Below are positions 60,403 to 64,000 of a stretch of DNA of 64,000 bases, in pieces. Position 1 is the first letter of the stretch; the number at the start of each line of letters is the position of its first letter. The position numbers were made by a program, and so were the translations under genes. The stretch spans positions 1 to 64,000 of the forward strand of contig JAFGCA010000821.1 in the NCBI GenBank assembly GCA_016932895.1, written 5' to 3'. Under the pieces are notes generated by a model. That model was not told the origin of the DNA. It was given only the letters and a program-made list of their open reading frames with translations, and searched no databases. The DNA is from Sedimentisphaerales bacterium (GTDB lineage: Bacteria > Planctomycetota > Phycisphaerae > Sedimentisphaerales > SG8-4).

Positions 60403-61590
60403 CTAACCGATAAAGTCCAATAATGTGGTGGTCATCAGCTTCCCGGCCACCGAGAGCGACATCTGGTAGAGAACCTCTCGGCGAGAAAGATCGATCGCGA
60501 TTTGCGCGATGTCGGCCTCCTGCAGGCCGGTCGTCTCGTCCTGCGTATCGAACTGCATATTCGCCACGTTCCGTTTCAGCGTGTCCAGGAATCCGATCCT
60601 TGATCCGGTGGTAACATCGGCCTGCATCAGGCCGTTGCGAACCTCTTCAACGGCAGCGACACACTGATTGACGTAGGAGAGCACTTGCGAGCCGGGAATC
60701 TCCTTTTCATTGAGCAGCATATCGCGCAGGCTCATGAGTGTCCCAAACACGTCGTACGTTCCCGGCACCCGGACCAGCTCGACCCCCGTGCCGCTGAGCC
60801 CGGTCGTATCCACATAGAGAATTTTCCCGGTCCGCGAGTCCGTGACGGCCTGATTGGCATTGCCGCCCGGCGGGACCGTCACGACGGTGGCTCCATCGTC
60901 GATCGAGATCTGGTAGTTGCTCCCGTCGTGCGTGACCGTCAACCAGACGTCGCCGCACACGTTTGACGTTCCCGTCCCGACCGCAGCGCCCGTCTCGCCC
61001 AGAAAGATCGGATCCCCCCGGTCATCCACACGAAAAACCTCGTCGCCGACCCAGTAGCCCTCCACGTCCACCGCCGGCGAGACATCAATGCGTCGCGCCT
61101 CGCTGCTGCCCCGATAGGTCACGTTCGTCACCATGCCGTTGTCGCGTTCGACCGTATAGGGCACCGTGCCGGTGTCGCTGCCGCCAAAAAGATACTGGCC
61201 GGCGTGCTTGGTATTCGCCAGCGAAATCATTTGCTCCAGCGTGCTGTTGATCCACTCGGCGATGCGTGCCTGGCCCTCCTCGTCGTTGACGCCACTGACA
61301 ATCTGGGTCAGATTGGTTTTCGTATCCGCGAGCGCCTCGGCCATGTCTTCAATGATGGTTGAGACAATCTCCAAGTTGCCGATCAGGTTCGTGATTTGTT
61401 CCTCATAGTTGGCCAAAGACCGCTCCTGGGAGTTGAGCGTCAGGATGCGGTACGCATCCGAAGGGTTGTCGGAAGCCCGGTTGACCTCGTTCCCGCTGGC
61501 CGCCTGCTCCTGCAATTTCATTAACGCTTCGGCGTTGAGGTTCAGAGCGTAACTGACGTTCTGATAGATACTGGTTAGTGATCCGGCCAT
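60403..61590 (-). CDS. flgL: FlgL hook-filament junction protein
   Basis: 395 aa from ATG 61590, which has AGAGGCGATT directly upstream; the frame stays open to 61674 but the added residues are not homologous. N-terminal SLTSIYQNVSYALNLNAEAL, MKLQEQAASGNEVNRASDNP and SDAYRILTLNSQERSLANYE and C-terminal IGFLDTLKRNVANMQFDTQD, ETTGLQEADIAQIAIDLSRR then EVLYQMSLSVAGKLM are typical of FlgL, a flagellin homologue. The central part is Gly/Thr-rich. Gap to flgK is 88 nt. Confidence 0.94.
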   Translation of the reverse strand: MAGSLTSIYQNVSYALNLNAEALMKLQEQAASGNEVNRASDNPSDAYRILTLNSQERSLANYEEQITNLIGNLEIVSTIIEDMAEALADTKTNLTQIVSGVNDEEGQARIAEWINSTLEQMISLANTKHAGQYLFGGSDTGTVPYTVERDNGMVTNVTYRGSSEARRIDVSPAVDVEGYWVGDEVFRVDDRGDPIFLGETGAAVGTGTSNVCGDVWLTVTHDGSNYQISIDDGATVVTVPPGGNANQAVTDSRTGKILYVDTTGLSGTGVELVRVPGTYDVFGTLMSLRDMLLNEKEIPGSQVLSYVNQCVAAVEEVRNGLMQADVTTGSRIGFLDTLKRNVANMQFDTQDETTGLQEADIAQIAIDLSRREVLYQMSLSVAGKLMTTTLLDFIG

Positions 61591-61678
61591 AATCGCCTCT
61601 CTGCCCCTGCGGGCCTCTGCTCGCGTTTGAGAACGTGGGCGGCCCTCCCGACAGGAATCAGCCCTGGCCGGCACCCGT

Positions 61679-63649
61679 TCATCTCACCACCTGCATCAAA
61701 GTCATCATCGTGTCTTGGACAGTGTTCAGATACTTGGCCATCGCCTGAAACATCTGTTCGTACACCAGGATTTGTGCTGCCTCGTCATTGATATCGACAC
61801 CGCTCAAATCGCTTTTCTGCGTCTCGAGATTCTGGATCATCGCCTCGACATTGTCCCGTTGCGACTGCTTCAGAGCGATCTGCTGGCCCAAACTTGCGAC
61901 CGTTCGCTGGTAGTACTCTCCGGGCGTCAACCCCCCGAGGGCGTCCAGCTCTTCCTCGCGAAGCTGTGAAAGCTGCAACGCGGCCACGTTGTCCAGCAAG
62001 TCGCCCCCCACAGCGGTGGCGATCCGATCCGGCGTATCGACAATCGCCTGGCAAAGCTGCATCTCCGAGGCGCTCGCTCCCGAGAAGAAGGCATTCATGC
62101 CGGCCGCCGCCAAAAGGCCCGACGTGTCCGTCGTGGCAAACGCCTCGACGTCGAAGCTGTCGCCGTCGTTCAGATCACCGGACCCAACGGCAATCTTGAT
62201 CCCGTTGGTCATCTCAAGCACATCTCCCGCCGCGTACCCCGAGCCGATATTCAGCGTGTTGCAGACGTTCCCGGCCTGATCGGTCACCTCGAGGCGCAAC
62301 GAGCCGTTCCCTACAGAGCCGCTGCCTACCACGGTAAACGTGAACGTATCGTTTCCCGTACCATCGTAAATGCCCGAAACAGCGACGGTGGGTGCCGAAC
62401 CGGCGGTGAAATTCGTCACGCTGGGTTCCGGCAACACCGCCGGTATGAAATCAAACCTGTACCCCAAATCAGCGGCAACGTGGAGTCGCGAGGACGTCAC
62501 CGAGGCGTTGAGGCCGGCAATGGCATCGATCTTGGCGGCAATGGTCTCCAGGGTGTCCGGCGTGGGACCGGAAACATCCACATCGATCCGATATCTTTCC
62601 ACGGCGCCGGTGCTGCCGTTCGTTACCCGGATGTAAAACGCGCCGTCGGTGATCGCCGAATCACCGGTACTGAGGTCCGTGCGGTCCATGATCCACCCGG
62701 TCAGTTCGGTAAAGGACCCGCCCATACCCACGCCCTGAGCGTGGTACTGATTCACCTGCGCGACAAGGGCCTGCGCGAGAGTGTCCAGGTCGCCGCGAAC
62801 CTTTGCCAACAACTCATTCTTCAGCGAGAGCAACCCCCCGAGCTTGCCCCCCTGCACGCCCAGGCTGTACCCCTCGCCGTCGGCGGCCATGACGCTCAGG
62901 GTCTGATCGTTTCGCAGACCGACGGCAATCTCCACCGGGATCGCATTGGTCACGACGGGAAGTCCGGCGATTGAGACATCCACCACCCCGTATTCCCTTG
63001 TCATGGTCTCAATATCGACGAACTCCGCCAGTTGGCTGATCAACTGATCGCGGTGGTCGCGCAGGTTGTTGGCCTGTCCGTGGCTGATTTCGACACTCTG
63101 GATTTTGGCGTTCAATTCCGCAATCTGGTTGATCAGGAGGTTGATCGAATCCACCGTGTTTTGCGCTTCCAGAACAACCTGGTCCTCCATGCTTGTCACG
63201 GAAGCGCCCAAACGTCGAAATTCAGCGGTAAGCGCCTGGGCCGCACTGACGGTCGCGCTGCGTGCCACATCATCGAGCGGAGCGGCAGCGAGATTACGCA
63301 ACGCGTCGAAGAAGGCATCGATCGACTCGTTGAGACCCATGCCTTCCGAGAACTCCCCGAAGGTGGTCTCCAGAGTGCTGAGGACGGACAATTCCTGCGA
63401 GACCTGGCCGTACGCCGACTGCTGGCCGATGATCTCACGCTCCAGGAGCTGATCGATCAGCCGCATGACTCCGGCAACCTCCACACCACCCTCCGCCCGA
63501 CCATCGCTTTGAGTGTTCGAGGCCGGAACGACCTCCACACGTTGACGATGATATCCCTCGGTCGCCGCGTTGGCCACATTGTTGCCAATCACCTCAAGAG
63601 CCACCTGGGCGGCATCGATGCCGCTAAGTGCTATGTCAAAACCTGCCAT
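61679..63649 (-). CDS. flgK: FlgK hook-filament junction protein
   Basis: 656 aa. The N-terminus has FDIALSGIDAAQVALEVIGN then NVANAATEGYHRQRVEVVPA, the rod/hook/FlgK signature. The middle has LLSLKNELLAKVRGDLDTLA and QALVAQVNQYHAQGVGM. The C-terminus is VDINDEAAQILVYEQMFQAM AKYLNTVQDTMMTLMQVVR. FlgK joins the hook to the filament with FlgL. It is somewhat longer than E. coli FlgK (547 aa) because of inserted beta domains. It follows flgN by 66 nt and is probably in the same operon. Confidence 0.95.
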   Translation of the reverse strand: MAGFDIALSGIDAAQVALEVIGNNVANAATEGYHRQRVEVVPASNTQSDGRAEGGVEVAGVMRLIDQLLEREIIGQQSAYGQVSQELSVLSTLETTFGEFSEGMGLNESIDAFFDALRNLAAAPLDDVARSATVSAAQALTAEFRRLGASVTSMEDQVVLEAQNTVDSINLLINQIAELNAKIQSVEISHGQANNLRDHRDQLISQLAEFVDIETMTREYGVVDVSIAGLPVVTNAIPVEIAVGLRNDQTLSVMAADGEGYSLGVQGGKLGGLLSLKNELLAKVRGDLDTLAQALVAQVNQYHAQGVGMGGSFTELTGWIMDRTDLSTGDSAITDGAFYIRVTNGSTGAVERYRIDVDVSGPTPDTLETIAAKIDAIAGLNASVTSSRLHVAADLGYRFDFIPAVLPEPSVTNFTAGSAPTVAVSGIYDGTGNDTFTFTVVGSGSVGNGSLRLEVTDQAGNVCNTLNIGSGYAAGDVLEMTNGIKIAVGSGDLNDGDSFDVEAFATTDTSGLLAAAGMNAFFSGASASEMQLCQAIVDTPDRIATAVGGDLLDNVAALQLSQLREEELDALGGLTPGEYYQRTVASLGQQIALKQSQRDNVEAMIQNLETQKSDLSGVDINDEAAQILVYEQMFQAMAKYLNTVQDTMMTLMQVVR

Positions 63650-63715
63650 CGTCTTGTCCTATCACTCGCACTGCGGAGAACCGGATCACCACCGGTCCGT
63701 CAACGCTTGCATTCA

Positions 63716-64000
63716 TCAAAGGCGTAGATTCATCAAGGCCGCGTTCTCGCGGTGTTTCACCGTGCCTCGGGGGCTGTACGTGAGAGTGTCTTTGCCATCC
63801 AATCCAAAAACAATGCGCATCAGGGAACGGTTGAAGCGGGCGCAATCCGATACCAGCCTGGCCGTGAGCCTGTATTCGCGCCTCAGATCGCTCGCAAGCG
63901 TCTTGAGTCTCTTCTGCCTCTCGATGAGTTTCTTGCGTTGGCCATCCGGAACCAGCGTCTGCAAGGCGGACAAAGTCAGCCGGTCCCCCTCGCATCCCAG
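63716..64000 (-). CDS. flgN: FlgN-like chaperone, C-terminal part (5' truncated by window end)
   Basis: The frame stays open through the last base of the window, so the start is outside. The 94 visible residues are helical: KKLIERQKRLKTLASDLRRE, YRLTARLVSDCARFNRSLMR, then IVFGLDGKDTLTYSPRG, the latter being the usual FlgN ending (N..L......F.......TY...G). FlgN is the export chaperone of FlgK and FlgL, which follow immediately downstream. Confidence 0.8.
   Translation of the reverse strand: MGCEGDRLTLSALQTLVPDGQRKKLIERQKRLKTLASDLRREYRLTARLVSDCARFNRSLMRIVFGLDGKDTLTYSPRGTVKHRENAALMNLRL

Overview
The window most resembles a chromosomal segment of a Planctomycete, probably of the Phycisphaerae type. 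This is inferred from a 'VPAP' variant of the PEP-CTERM sorting tail, remnants of LamG-domain genes, GC-rich coding sequence, and a Gram-negative export apparatus beside a full flagellar locus. No rRNA, tRNA, CRISPR array or complete insertion sequence was seen.

Region 1 (1-24.2 kb) is an exopolysaccharide locus. Reading leftward from 14.25 kb it holds a Wzx flippase, an asparagine-synthetase-like protein, a pyruvyl transferase, a Wzy-type polymerase, three GT4-type glycosyltransferases, a methyltransferase and a GT2. A PEP-CTERM protein and a priming sugar-phosphate transferase follow. The export partners (Wzz-like chain-length protein, SLBB/Wza-like export protein, divergent Wzi-like protein) lie at 18.6-24.2 kb. 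Between the two halves, at 14.4-18.4 kb, is a small island. It holds three nucleotidyltransferase/HEPN gene pairs, each with a different apparent lesion, three copies of a LamG 3' end, and one protein of unknown function.

Region 2 (24.2-42.3 kb) is flagellar. It starts with fliS, a short flagellin gene and a divergent glycosyltransferase gene. Next come fliK and a long operon flgB-flgC-fliE-fliF-fliG-fliH-fliI-fliJ-motE-like-motA-motB-motB2-fliO-fliP-fliQ-fliR-flhB. Two consensus sigma-54 promoters drive fliK and flgB divergently. FliA-type (sigma-28) promoters precede the flagellin gene and, with a perfect -10, the glycosyltransferase gene.

Region 3 (42.3-64 kb, all minus strand) is a flagellar glycan operon followed by hook-filament junction genes. 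From a sigma-54-type promoter near 60.28 kb run a TPR-GT4, a GT2, a TPR protein, a small helical protein, a UDP-GlcNAc 2-epimerase, two giant proteins and fliD. The first giant (1753 aa) joins an alpha/alpha barrel, a methyltransferase, a ferredoxin/FrhB-like module and two pyruvyl-transferase-like modules. The second (1729 aa) carries four glycosyltransferase modules. flgL, flgK and a partial flgN end the window. My main hypothesis is that this operon builds and attaches an unusual glycan to flagellin or FliD, timed with flagellar assembly by sigma-54.
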